In this document: positions 1 through 6,070 of the stretch, in pieces
How positions within the stretch are numbered: the first letter of the stretch is position 1
How the letters are laid out: each line of letters begins with the position of its first letter
NCBI GenBank assembly: GCA_030618925.1
Contig: JAUXCK010000030.1
Location: 1 to 12,873 of the forward strand
DNA length: 12,873 nucleotides
DNA from: Desulfobacteraceae bacterium
Lineage (GTDB): Bacteria > Desulfobacterota > Desulfobacteria > Desulfobacterales > SURF-7
Direction: 5' to 3'
Notes under the pieces: generated by a model
What the model was told of the DNA's origin: nothing
Database searches by the model: none
Seen by the model: only the letters and a program-made list of their open reading frames with translations
Position numbers and translations under genes: made by a program

Positions 1-113
1 CAATGACAGGTTTTGCCGGGGCCATGGGCGTGATGATTATTCTAAGGCACAAGGACAACATTACCCGGCTGTTATCAGGCACAGAGCCTGCTCTGTGGAA
101 AAAACGAAAGTAG
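1..113 (+). CDS. plsY: PlsY glycerol-3-phosphate acyltransferase, C-terminal end only
   Basis: This is the 3' end of a gene that starts outside the window. Reading in frame from base 3 gives 36 residues and then a TAG stop. They comprise a hydrophobic stretch (about MTGFAGAMGVMIIL), then RHKDNITRLLSGTEP and a short basic tail. The arrangement of a last membrane helix, R-H-x-(D/E)-N-I-x-R-L-L-x-G-T-E-P and a lysine-rich end is the typical C-terminus of PlsY. PlsY is the integral inner-membrane enzyme that transfers an acyl group from acyl-phosphate to glycerol-3-phosphate, the first step of phospholipid synthesis. The gene converges on the ispH fusion with only 25 bp between the stops. The identification rests on the tail motif alone, because the catalytic loops are outside the window. 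Confidence 0.8.
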   Translation, partial: MTGFAGAMGVMIILRHKDNITRLLSGTEPALWKKRK

Positions 114-138
114 CTGCCACACGTTTCTGAAATCCAAT

Positions 139-1863
139 TTAAAGGCTGTACACCAGGGTAATCATGCCGATCAAAATGAAATTTGTCTCCATCCAGAAGA
201 CCGGTCTGAATCCCGGCAAAGCAATCCCCCGCTCATGAGCGAGTATAATTAATGACATGATCACCGGGATGGTGCAAAGTGCAATCCCAAGGGGAGGCAC
301 CAGGCCAAAGGCAGTTGAGAACAGGAGAACAAATAATGAAATAACCAGGATATATTTCAAAAGGCCTTTGGTCCACTTTTCACCCGCCAGTATGGGTATG
401 GTTTTTGTGCCAACGACCCTGTCCCCCTGCATGTCAAGGATATCAAAAAATGCTGTTCGTACAAAAACCACCCCAACCGCCCACAAAAAGACCATGATGG
501 TACTTAAGGTCACCCGGCCGGTGACGGATAAGGCAGGGAAGACGGATGTGACAATTCCCCAGGCCATGACGATTAAAATCGTTTTTGACCCCGGGATATC
601 ACTGATCCGTCTGTATCTGAAGGAGGCCAGGCGATCAGGCACAAGTGTTATATTATAGAACAGTCCCATAATACTCACCACGAGTAAAAAAAGAAAGGGG
701 GCAGTCCCCATGGTGATTGCGATTGCCAGGCCTGCCCCTCCTGAAAACAGCCCCATGGCGGCAAGTCCGATCATATTTTTATCATAAAATAGTGCCCGCT
801 CAGGGTCGTTGTAGTGATCTGATTTTTTACCAATCAGGTTGTTGAACGTATGCATGGACAGGACATAGAGGAAAGCGATTAAGATATGGGGAAGGTTTTT
901 TTCAATCCCCAGAAGTGTCGTGCATGCGTATGTCAGACATCCTGCCCCCAGAGCAACATAAAGATTTGTCAAAAGAAGGGCGCGCTGAATCGTTTTAATA
1001 ACGCTTCGCCAGTTTTTTCGATGTTCATTCGAAAGCGTTTCAAGTTTTTTATACACCCTGTTGGTGACCCAGTTCGGGGTGGACGCACCGGCTGCAATCC
1101 CGATGGTGCCGATAGCCTTCAGCCGGCTCAGATCTATTTCTGATTCCGCCTCAACCTGGAACACGGGTTTACCGGCGCCCCTGGCCACTTCCACCAGCCG
1201 CTGAGTGTTTCCGCTGTTGCGCCCGCCAACCACGATCATGGCATCCACTGATTTTGCAAGGCTGTTGACCTCGGCCTGACGCCTTTCGGTTGAGCCGCAA
1301 ATTGTATCAAAAATTTTGTAATGGGGGGTGTTATGGGCGGTCCATTTTTTCACTTCATTAAAAAAATGCAAATTCTGCGTGGTTTGAGCCACCACGATGG
1401 CATTCTCAAAGGCCGGCAGGGCATCCAACCCCCTGAGGCTGCTGACCGCAACCCCATTTCCTCCGGCATAACCGAGCAGGCCGATCACTTCAGGATGGTC
1501 ATCATCCCCTATAATAATCGTGGTATACCCCTTTCCCGAATGTTTCTGTATAATGGTTTGAACTTTAATGACCCTGGGGCAGGTGGCATCGATGACTGAA
1601 AAGCCGGCATTCAGCAGGTCTTTTTTTGTTGACGGCGGGACACCATGTGCTCTGATCAATATGGTTCCAGAGCCATTGGCCGGAATGTCCTTGAGGATGG
1701 TGATGCCTTTTTCTTCAAGCAAATTAAGAACTTGTGGGTTATGAATCAGTGGGCCATAACAGAAGATCGGCCCTGGGTCGCTATTGGCAGCATCCAGGGT
1801 TATCTCAACAGCCCTGCGCACCCCCATACAGAAACCCGCAGTTTTGGCGACGATTATTTTCAT
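139..1863 (-). CDS. ispH: IspH (HMBPP reductase) fused to a UbiA-family prenyltransferase-like membrane domain
   Basis: The protein has 574 residues, about twice the length of normal IspH (about 280-320). Residues 1-280 are a full IspH domain, which reduces HMBPP to IPP and DMAPP in the MEP pathway. The three 4Fe-4S cysteines are C12 (FCMGVRRA), C95 (DATCPRV) and C189 (TICGSTERRQ). Substrate residues are also present: H41, H73, H123 with E125 (HPEV), T161/T162 and the GGRNSGNT loop at 213-220. From about residue 290 to the end there are roughly eight or nine hydrophobic segments of UbiA type. The second Asp-rich motif is intact (DILDMQGD, 474-481). The first, normally NDxxDxxxD, reads NNLIGKKSD (341-349), so two of its three acidic positions are missing. 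The gene starts 6 bp after the stop of the CooT-family gene and is probably co-transcribed with it. No strong ribosome binding site is visible, which fits translational coupling. IspH activity is near certain; prenyl transfer is an inference. Confidence 0.93.
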   Translation of the reverse strand: MKIIVAKTAGFCMGVRRAVEITLDAANSDPGPIFCYGPLIHNPQVLNLLEEKGITILKDIPANGSGTILIRAHGVPPSTKKDLLNAGFSVIDATCPRVIKVQTIIQKHSGKGYTTIIIGDDDHPEVIGLLGYAGGNGVAVSSLRGLDALPAFENAIVVAQTTQNLHFFNEVKKWTAHNTPHYKIFDTICGSTERRQAEVNSLAKSVDAMIVVGGRNSGNTQRLVEVARGAGKPVFQVEAESEIDLSRLKAIGTIGIAAGASTPNWVTNRVYKKLETLSNEHRKNWRSVIKTIQRALLLTNLYVALGAGCLTYACTTLLGIEKNLPHILIAFLYVLSMHTFNNLIGKKSDHYNDPERALFYDKNMIGLAAMGLFSGGAGLAIAITMGTAPFLFLLVVSIMGLFYNITLVPDRLASFRYRRISDIPGSKTILIVMAWGIVTSVFPALSVTGRVTLSTIMVFLWAVGVVFVRTAFFDILDMQGDRVVGTKTIPILAGEKWTKGLLKYILVISLFVLLFSTAFGLVPPLGIALCTIPVIMSLIILAHERGIALPGFRPVFWMETNFILIGMITLVYSL

Positions 1864-1869
1864 CCAATT

Positions 1870-2061
1870 TTACGCAGTTTCTTTCAGAAAAATAGTTCTG
1901 TCCACAAGGGCAAGTGAATAGATGCCGCCCTTGATGAATTTCTGGTCACCAAAAATACTGGTTAACCGGACGCCGTCCCCTTCAGGCAAGACCGTATCGA
2001 CCGCCTCCATGATTAATTTTTTTTCGCTGTCTTCTATGAGATATGCATTTGCTTCACACAT
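1870..2061 (-). CDS. CooT family nickel-binding protein
   Basis: This is a 63-residue protein of the small CooT family. It begins MCEANAYLI, followed by an acidic stretch, then EGDGVRLTSIFGDQKFIKG and a hydrophobic end (IYSLALVDRTIFL). The family is named for CooT of the carbon monoxide dehydrogenase (CODH) system of Rhodospirillum rubrum. It binds Ni(II) at the dimer interface through the conserved Cys2, which is present here. The length and the M-C-E-A-N start match the family. An AAGGGA ribosome binding site lies 8 bases before the ATG. No CODH gene is visible in this window, so the partner enzyme is unknown. The gene sits directly upstream of ispH (6-bp gap) and downstream of the NYN nuclease gene (71-bp gap that holds a putative promoter). 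The family assignment is firm; a role in nickel handling is inferred from the family. Confidence 0.85.
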   Translation of the reverse strand: MCEANAYLIEDSEKKLIMEAVDTVLPEGDGVRLTSIFGDQKFIKGGIYSLALVDRTIFLKETA

Positions 2062-2095
2062 GGCGGATTCCCTTTCAATTATGGTTTAAACGCTT

Positions 2096-2124
2096 ATTAT
2101 AATCATAAATAAGACGAAGGCCAG
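2096..2124 (-). promoter_or_regulatory. Putative sigma70-type promoter for cooT-ispH
   Basis: On the minus strand a perfect TATAAT (+ strand 2096-2101) lies 17 bases after CTGGCC (2119-2124), a poor -35 with three of six matches. Transcription would begin near 2089, about 28 bases before the start codon of the CooT-family gene, in the 71-bp gap after the NYN nuclease gene. The good -10 and its position support it, and the weak -35 limits confidence. Confidence 0.4.
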
Positions 2125-2132
2125 TATTGCTG

Positions 2133-2660
2133 TTACAGTTTTTTGATTTTTGTGTTCTGTTTCCGACGCTTTTTAGAAAGACGCCTTTTCGGCCCTTTTT
2201 TCTTTGTTGTGGGCTTCCACCCATCCCTTTCGTCAGTTTTCGGATGGCCCCCTTTTATCGCCATATAGGCGGCCATTGACATTTTTTCTTCAAACTCCGG
2301 CGAATGAATGATGCCCGCCCCCTGGGATTCGGCAAACCGGAGAATATCAAGATCAGAGCTTACGATCAGAGCCTGTTCTTTTTCCCTGCGGGCCATTTTT
2401 TTTATGACGTCATCGGCCTGTTGGCCCTGCCTGGAAAAAATAATGGTAATTCCCTTTACCTTATCTCTTTGCAGGGAAGCGGGCAATGAATGGGACCCAT
2501 CAAAGACAACGGTTATCTTATGTCTTTTTATTTTTTTATACGCAGCCAGTTGATCCACCAGCGCTTCCCGCCCGAGTTGAAGATCCGTCAGATCCAGAGC
2601 AGAGAGCGGTTTTGATTGACGAATGAGATTATACCCATCGATAATAATGTGGAGTGGCAT
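2133..2660 (-). CDS. NYN domain endoribonuclease-like protein (YacP/Rae1 family) with basic C-terminal tail
   Basis: The protein has 175 residues. Residues 1-135 match the YacP-type NYN (PIN-like) nuclease fold: IIDGYNLI with D8, VVFDGSHS with D54, QQADDVIKKMA with D83/D84 and VSSDLDILRFA with D103. These acidic residues would form the metal-binding active site. The best-studied relative, Rae1 of Bacillus subtilis, cuts mRNA in the ribosomal A site; whether this protein does the same is inference. After about residue 137 the protein continues into a tail with at least 15 Lys/Arg in its last 30 positions, which probably binds RNA or ribosomes. The gene follows parB in the same direction after an 80-bp gap. 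No clear ribosome binding site is seen before the ATG. Confidence 0.85.
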   Translation of the reverse strand: MPLHIIIDGYNLIRQSKPLSALDLTDLQLGREALVDQLAAYKKIKRHKITVVFDGSHSLPASLQRDKVKGITIIFSRQGQQADDVIKKMARREKEQALIVSSDLDILRFAESQGAGIIHSPEFEEKMSMAAYMAIKGGHPKTDERDGWKPTTKKKGPKRRLSKKRRKQNTKIKKL

Positions 2661-2740
2661 GGATGGACACTAATGACTGTTTTGACCCTATTCCATTGAG
2701 AGGTTTAATGGATCAGGTTTTCTTACATGTGATTCATCTC

Positions 2741-3664
2741 TCAGGCCTGTCCCAGCAGACCCATCAGGCGGTCAAGATCGTCATCGCCGTAAAATTCGAT
2801 CTCGATTCTGCCCCTTTTTCTCTTCCGTTTGATGAGCACTTTGGTACCCAGCATCCGGGAAAGATTTTCCGCTATACTTTTAAAATAAATATCTTCCGAT
2901 GTCTCTGAAGGCGGCGTCTTTTTTTCAAGCTTTAGTTTTATCCGCTTAACAAGGCTTTCGGTTTCCCTTACCGACAGATCCTTTGAAATAACGGATTTCC
3001 AGGCAAAGATTTGCTGGGCCGGCGTCTCTGCACCCAGCAGTGCCCTTGCGTGTCCCATGCTCAGTTTGCCTTCAATGAGGCTGTCTTTAATTTGGTCCGG
3101 CAGCTGACGGAGCCTTAAAAAATTGGCCACTGCCGGCCTGCTTCTTCCAACGCGGCCGGCAACCTGATCCTGGGTCAGCTTGAATTCTGTCATAAGACGC
3201 TGGTAGGCATCTGCTTCCTCCATGGGGTTTAAATTTTCCCGCTGGATATTTTCAACAATCGAGATTTCCAGAAGCTCTTTGTCGGTTAATTCCCGGAGCA
3301 CTACCGGCACCTGTGTCAGACCGGCCTTTTTAGAGGCGCGCAGGCGCCTTTCACCTGCAACCAGCTCGTACCCGATTTTATTTTTTCTCACCAAAAGGGG
3401 CTGAATAATGCCCTGTTCCGTGATTGACCGGGAGAGCCCTGCGAGTTCATCGGCGGAGAATTTTCGGCGGGGCTGGTATGGATTGGATCGGATGACATTG
3501 ATATCACAAAGAAAATATTCACTGTCTTTATTATCAATCGAACCAATATCCGGTCCAAAAAGTGCATCAAGTCCGCGTCCCAGGACCTTTTTTTTTCGTC
3601 CTCTAGATTTTGATTCAGAATCAGATCCAATATCAGTCTTTTCTTTTTTTTTTCTGCCTGGCAT
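2741..3664 (-). CDS. parB: Chromosome partitioning protein ParB (Spo0J/Noc family)
   Basis: ParB is the CTP-dependent DNA clamp that loads at parS and works with ParA to segregate the origin region. With the chosen start it has 307 residues, a normal length. A lysine-rich N-terminus holds GRKKK twice (3-7 and 22-26), followed by VLGRGLDALFG, the usual ParA-interacting segment. The ParB/Srx nucleotide domain follows with GERR at 104-107 and ENIQRENLNPMEEA at 138-151. The helix-turn-helix is at about 163-186 (LTQDQVAGRVGRSRPAVANF). The end is a basic linker and a short dimerisation segment. An in-frame TTG exists at 3676, but the ATG at 3664 is preferred because GGAG lies 6 bases before it. The gene follows parA after a 73-bp gap, the usual operon order. 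Confidence 0.95.
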   Translation of the reverse strand: MPGRKKKEKTDIGSDSESKSRGRKKKVLGRGLDALFGPDIGSIDNKDSEYFLCDINVIRSNPYQPRRKFSADELAGLSRSITEQGIIQPLLVRKNKIGYELVAGERRLRASKKAGLTQVPVVLRELTDKELLEISIVENIQRENLNPMEEADAYQRLMTEFKLTQDQVAGRVGRSRPAVANFLRLRQLPDQIKDSLIEGKLSMGHARALLGAETPAQQIFAWKSVISKDLSVRETESLVKRIKLKLEKKTPPSETSEDIYFKSIAENLSRMLGTKVLIKRKRKRGRIEIEFYGDDDLDRLMGLLGQA

Positions 3665-3670
3665 GCCAAT

Positions 3671-3674
3671 CTCC
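3671..3674 (-). promoter_or_regulatory. parB: Ribosome binding site that decides the parB start
   Basis: On the minus strand GGAG lies six bases before the ATG at 3664. It overlaps the alternative upstream TTG start (3676), which itself has no purine-rich site in front of it. This favours the shorter 307-residue ParB. Confidence 0.6.
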
Positions 3675-3737
3675 AAATTGGGTGAACGGCCGGGTGTTGT
3701 GAGGCTGTATCACGGTTGTTCAAAACCGCTTACCCCT

Positions 3738-4499
3738 CTATCCGGCGTTAAGCATTTCTTCCGCAAGCTCAAGGTAACTCTTTGCACCGGCTGAGGACCG
3801 ATCATAAAGAATGATGGGTTTTCCAAAGCTCGGCGCTTCACTTAATCTCACATTCCGTGGGATTTTTGTTTTGAATATCAGGTCTTTAAAATATTTTTCT
3901 GCATTTTCCGCAACCTGGAAAGAAAGGTTTGTCCGCCTATCGAACATGGTTAGCAGAATTCCGGAAATTTTTAAATTGGGATTCAGGTTTTCTTTAATTC
4001 TTTTGATGGTCTGCAGGAGCTGACCAAGTCCTTCCAAAGCATAAAATTCACTTTGAAGGGGAATCAGGATAAAATCTGCCGCAGTCATGGCATTCAGGGT
4101 GAGAAGGCTTAATGACGGCGGGCAATCAATAAGGATGTATTCAAATGAATCATCAAGCTCATATAAAAGTTTTTTTAATATTTTTTCACGGGAGGGGCTG
4201 GCCATCATCTCCACCTCGAAACCGGTCAGTTCAACCCGTGAGGGAATCACCTTCAACCCATCGATGTCACTGTTTACAATGATGCTTGACAGCGGGGCAG
4301 CGCCGATCATCCCATGATACAATGTGGTTTCAAGGGTTGCTTTATTAATGCCGATCCCGGTGGTGGCGTTTGCCTGAGGATCGCAATCCACAAGCAATGT
4401 CTTCTGGTTTGACAGCGCAAAAGCGGCAGCAAGATTTATGGCGGTTGTGGTTTTCCCCACGCCGCCTTTCTGGTTGGCTATGCATATTATTTGTGTCAT
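3738..4499 (-). CDS. parA: Chromosome partitioning ATPase ParA (Soj family)
   Basis: ParA is the deviant Walker ATPase that binds DNA non-specifically and moves ParB-parS complexes. The 253 residues show the deviant P-loop KGGVGKTT (11-18), motif A' LLVDCDPQANATTG (35-48), the Walker B region YILIDCPPSLSLLTLNA (about 121-137), and the conserved NVRLSEAPSFGKP block near 216-228. The ATG at 4499 is chosen because MTQIICIANQKGG is the usual ParA N-terminus. Longer in-frame starts up to 4604 would add 35 residues of no recognisable character. The start context has only a weak purine stretch (TTAGAG). It is the first gene of the parAB pair and diverges from the M48 protease gene. Confidence 0.95.
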   Translation of the reverse strand: MTQIICIANQKGGVGKTTTAINLAAAFALSNQKTLLVDCDPQANATTGIGINKATLETTLYHGMIGAAPLSSIIVNSDIDGLKVIPSRVELTGFEVEMMASPSREKILKKLLYELDDSFEYILIDCPPSLSLLTLNAMTAADFILIPLQSEFYALEGLGQLLQTIKRIKENLNPNLKISGILLTMFDRRTNLSFQVAENAEKYFKDLIFKTKIPRNVRLSEAPSFGKPIILYDRSSAGAKSYLELAEEMLNAG

Positions 4500-4613
4500 A
4501 ATGGCATGCTCTAACATAAATTTTTCTGTTTGAAAAGAACAACCATAAGATAAGTCGTTGCGATACCCAGACAGGATTTCAAGAGTGCCCATGTTTATTC
4601 CCAAGGGGCTTAG
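4500..4613. promoter_or_regulatory. Divergent intergenic region between parA and the M48 protease gene
   Basis: This 114-bp gap must hold the promoters of both parA (minus) and the protease gene (plus), given the gene orientations. I could not find a convincing pair of -35 and -10 hexamers at proper spacing on either strand. A TTGAAA occurs on each strand but without a matching -10. An AAGGGG ribosome binding site at 4603-4608 serves the plus-strand gene. Confidence 0.45.
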
Positions 4614-6023
4614 ATGAATAACACACTGAAATTTATTTCTATATTTACAATACTAGTTATTGTCAACACGATCATTTTTCCACAGGTGGTATCCGGGATT
4701 ACCATAAAACAGGAAGAAACGCTTGCCCGTGAGTTTCTGATGGTTGCCCTTCGTCACTATAGACTCATTAAAGATCCGCAAATCGTTGGCTACGTCAACA
4801 AGGTCGGCAGGAAGGTTCTCTCTGCTTATCCTCCCCAGCCCTTTCCCTATCATTTTTATGTGGTCAACGAGGATGTTTTCAATGCATTTGCCGGCCCAGG
4901 GGGGCACATATTTATCAACAGTGGACTGATTGAAGCCATGGAAAGCGAGGAGGAGCTTGCCGGTATTCTGGGTCATGAAATATCCCATGTAGTGTGCAGA
5001 CATATATCTGAAATGATTGAGGATTCAAAGAAAATCAATATTGCTACCCTTGCCGGTATTGCAGCGGGCATATTTTTGGGGATGGGAGGCGCGGCAACAG
5101 CGGCGACTGCCGTTACCTATGGGGCACTCGCCGCAGGTCAAAGCGCTGCCCTGGCGTTCAGCCGTGACAATGAGAGGCAGGCAGACCAGGTTTGCCTCAA
5201 TTACCTCGACAAGGCCGGTTATAGTGCGGACGGGCTATTAAAGATGCTGCAAAAAATTCGAAACACAACCTGGTTCGGCTCAGATCAGATCCCCACTTAT
5301 ATGGTGACCCATCCGGCTACTGAGGAACGAATCGCCTATGTCGGTGCATGGGCTGAAATGAACAAAGAAAAAAAATGGCACCCCACCGGGACGGATCATC
5401 AGGATTTTATGCGAATGCACAACAGGCTGGCTGCTCTTTATGGGGATGAGAATGTGGCGCTGAATAAATTTAAAGCGGCAGTGAACGAAAGGCCGGGGGA
5501 TCCCATGGCGCATTATGGGTATGGCCTCATCCTTTCGAGAACCGGAAACCGAAAAGAGGCAATTATTCAATTTAAAGCAGCATTGGCGAAGGATCCTTTT
5601 GATCAAATGATTGTTAAGAATCTTGGTAAAACTTATTTTCTGGATGGGCAGTATCAACCCGCATCCAGACTGCTTGCGGGGACGAACAGCACGTCTTATT
5701 ATGACCCGGAAATGGACCTGTTGTATGGACGGGCCCAGAAGGAGATCGGCAAGCCTGAAGAAGCGGTGAAGGTGCTGAAAAAACTTATTGTGCAAAGGCC
5801 CGATTATACAAAAGCGTATTATTATTTGGGTGAGGCAAGCGAACAACTTGAAAGGGTGGGAGACGCCCATTATTATCTCGGCATCTATTATATCCAGATC
5901 AGAGAGTGGAAAAATGCCGATTTCCATCTGGAAAATGCATTAACCCATCTGTCTGACCCGGTGAAGAAGGAGAAAACCAGAGAGCTGCTGAGAAAAGTAT
6001 CCGGTAAAGAGAGGAAGAAATAG
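4614..6023 (+). CDS. M48 family metalloprotease with C-terminal TPR-like repeats (BepA-like)
   Basis: This is a 469-residue exported zinc protease. Residues 1-28 form a signal peptide: a basic start, a hydrophobic core at 8-22, and likely cleavage near VVSG. The zinc site is HEISH at 121-125, with E187 in NERQAD as the likely third ligand. H233 in THPATEERI sits where BepA has its switch histidine. Between them a Gly/Ala-rich stretch (143-180) resembles the mobile helices of the family. Residues about 280-450 carry helical TPR-like units (for example AHYGYGLILSRTGNRKEAI and AYYYLGEASEQLERVGDA). This architecture is that of BepA/YfgC, a periplasmic protease and chaperone in outer-membrane protein quality control. 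AAGGGG lies 5 bases before the ATG. The gene diverges from parA and converges on the EF-G gene with a 47-bp gap. Family is certain; the BepA role is inferred. Confidence 0.92.
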   Translation: MNNTLKFISIFTILVIVNTIIFPQVVSGITIKQEETLAREFLMVALRHYRLIKDPQIVGYVNKVGRKVLSAYPPQPFPYHFYVVNEDVFNAFAGPGGHIFINSGLIEAMESEEELAGILGHEISHVVCRHISEMIEDSKKINIATLAGIAAGIFLGMGGAATAATAVTYGALAAGQSAALAFSRDNERQADQVCLNYLDKAGYSADGLLKMLQKIRNTTWFGSDQIPTYMVTHPATEERIAYVGAWAEMNKEKKWHPTGTDHQDFMRMHNRLAALYGDENVALNKFKAAVNERPGDPMAHYGYGLILSRTGNRKEAIIQFKAALAKDPFDQMIVKNLGKTYFLDGQYQPASRLLAGTNSTSYYDPEMDLLYGRAQKEIGKPEEAVKVLKKLIVQRPDYTKAYYYLGEASEQLERVGDAHYYLGIYYIQIREWKNADFHLENALTHLSDPVKKEKTRELLRKVSGKERKK

Positions 6024-6044
6024 GGAAAATCGAATTTGAAATAG

Positions 6045-6059
6045 TGAGGTCCTTTTTCG
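6045..6059 (+). repeat. 15-bp intergenic repeat, copy 1
   Basis: TGAGGTCCTTTTTCG occurs here, in the 47-bp gap between the protease and EF-G genes, and again at 8858-8872 in the gap before panP. Both copies are non-coding and on the same strand. In this copy the TTCGAT at 6056-6061 can also pair with ATCGAA at 6029-6034, with a long 21-base loop. An exact 15-mer in two separate gaps is unlikely but possible by chance. Confidence 0.4.
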
Positions 6060-6070
6060 ATAAAGAGGAT

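Noticed and set aside
80..97. Perfect 8-bp inverted repeat CACAGAGC/GCTCTGTG as a terminator
   Set aside because: It lies inside the last codons of plsY, has only a 2-base centre and is followed by A's on the plus strand. On the minus strand its T-run comes before the hairpin, so it does not fit an intrinsic terminator.
3738..4604. Longer ParA starting at 4604
   Set aside because: The extra 35 residues have no family resemblance, whereas the ATG at 4499 gives the standard ParA N-terminus directly before the P-loop.
5280..5927. 215-residue open frame antisense to the M48 protease gene
   Set aside because: It covers the TPR-like part of a clearly coding gene with a signal peptide and zinc motif, and it has no domain of its own.
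6024..6070. Terminator between the convergent protease and EF-G genes
   Set aside because: ATCGAA/TTCGAT can pair, but the stem is short and AT-rich with a 21-base loop, and no T-run follows on either side.
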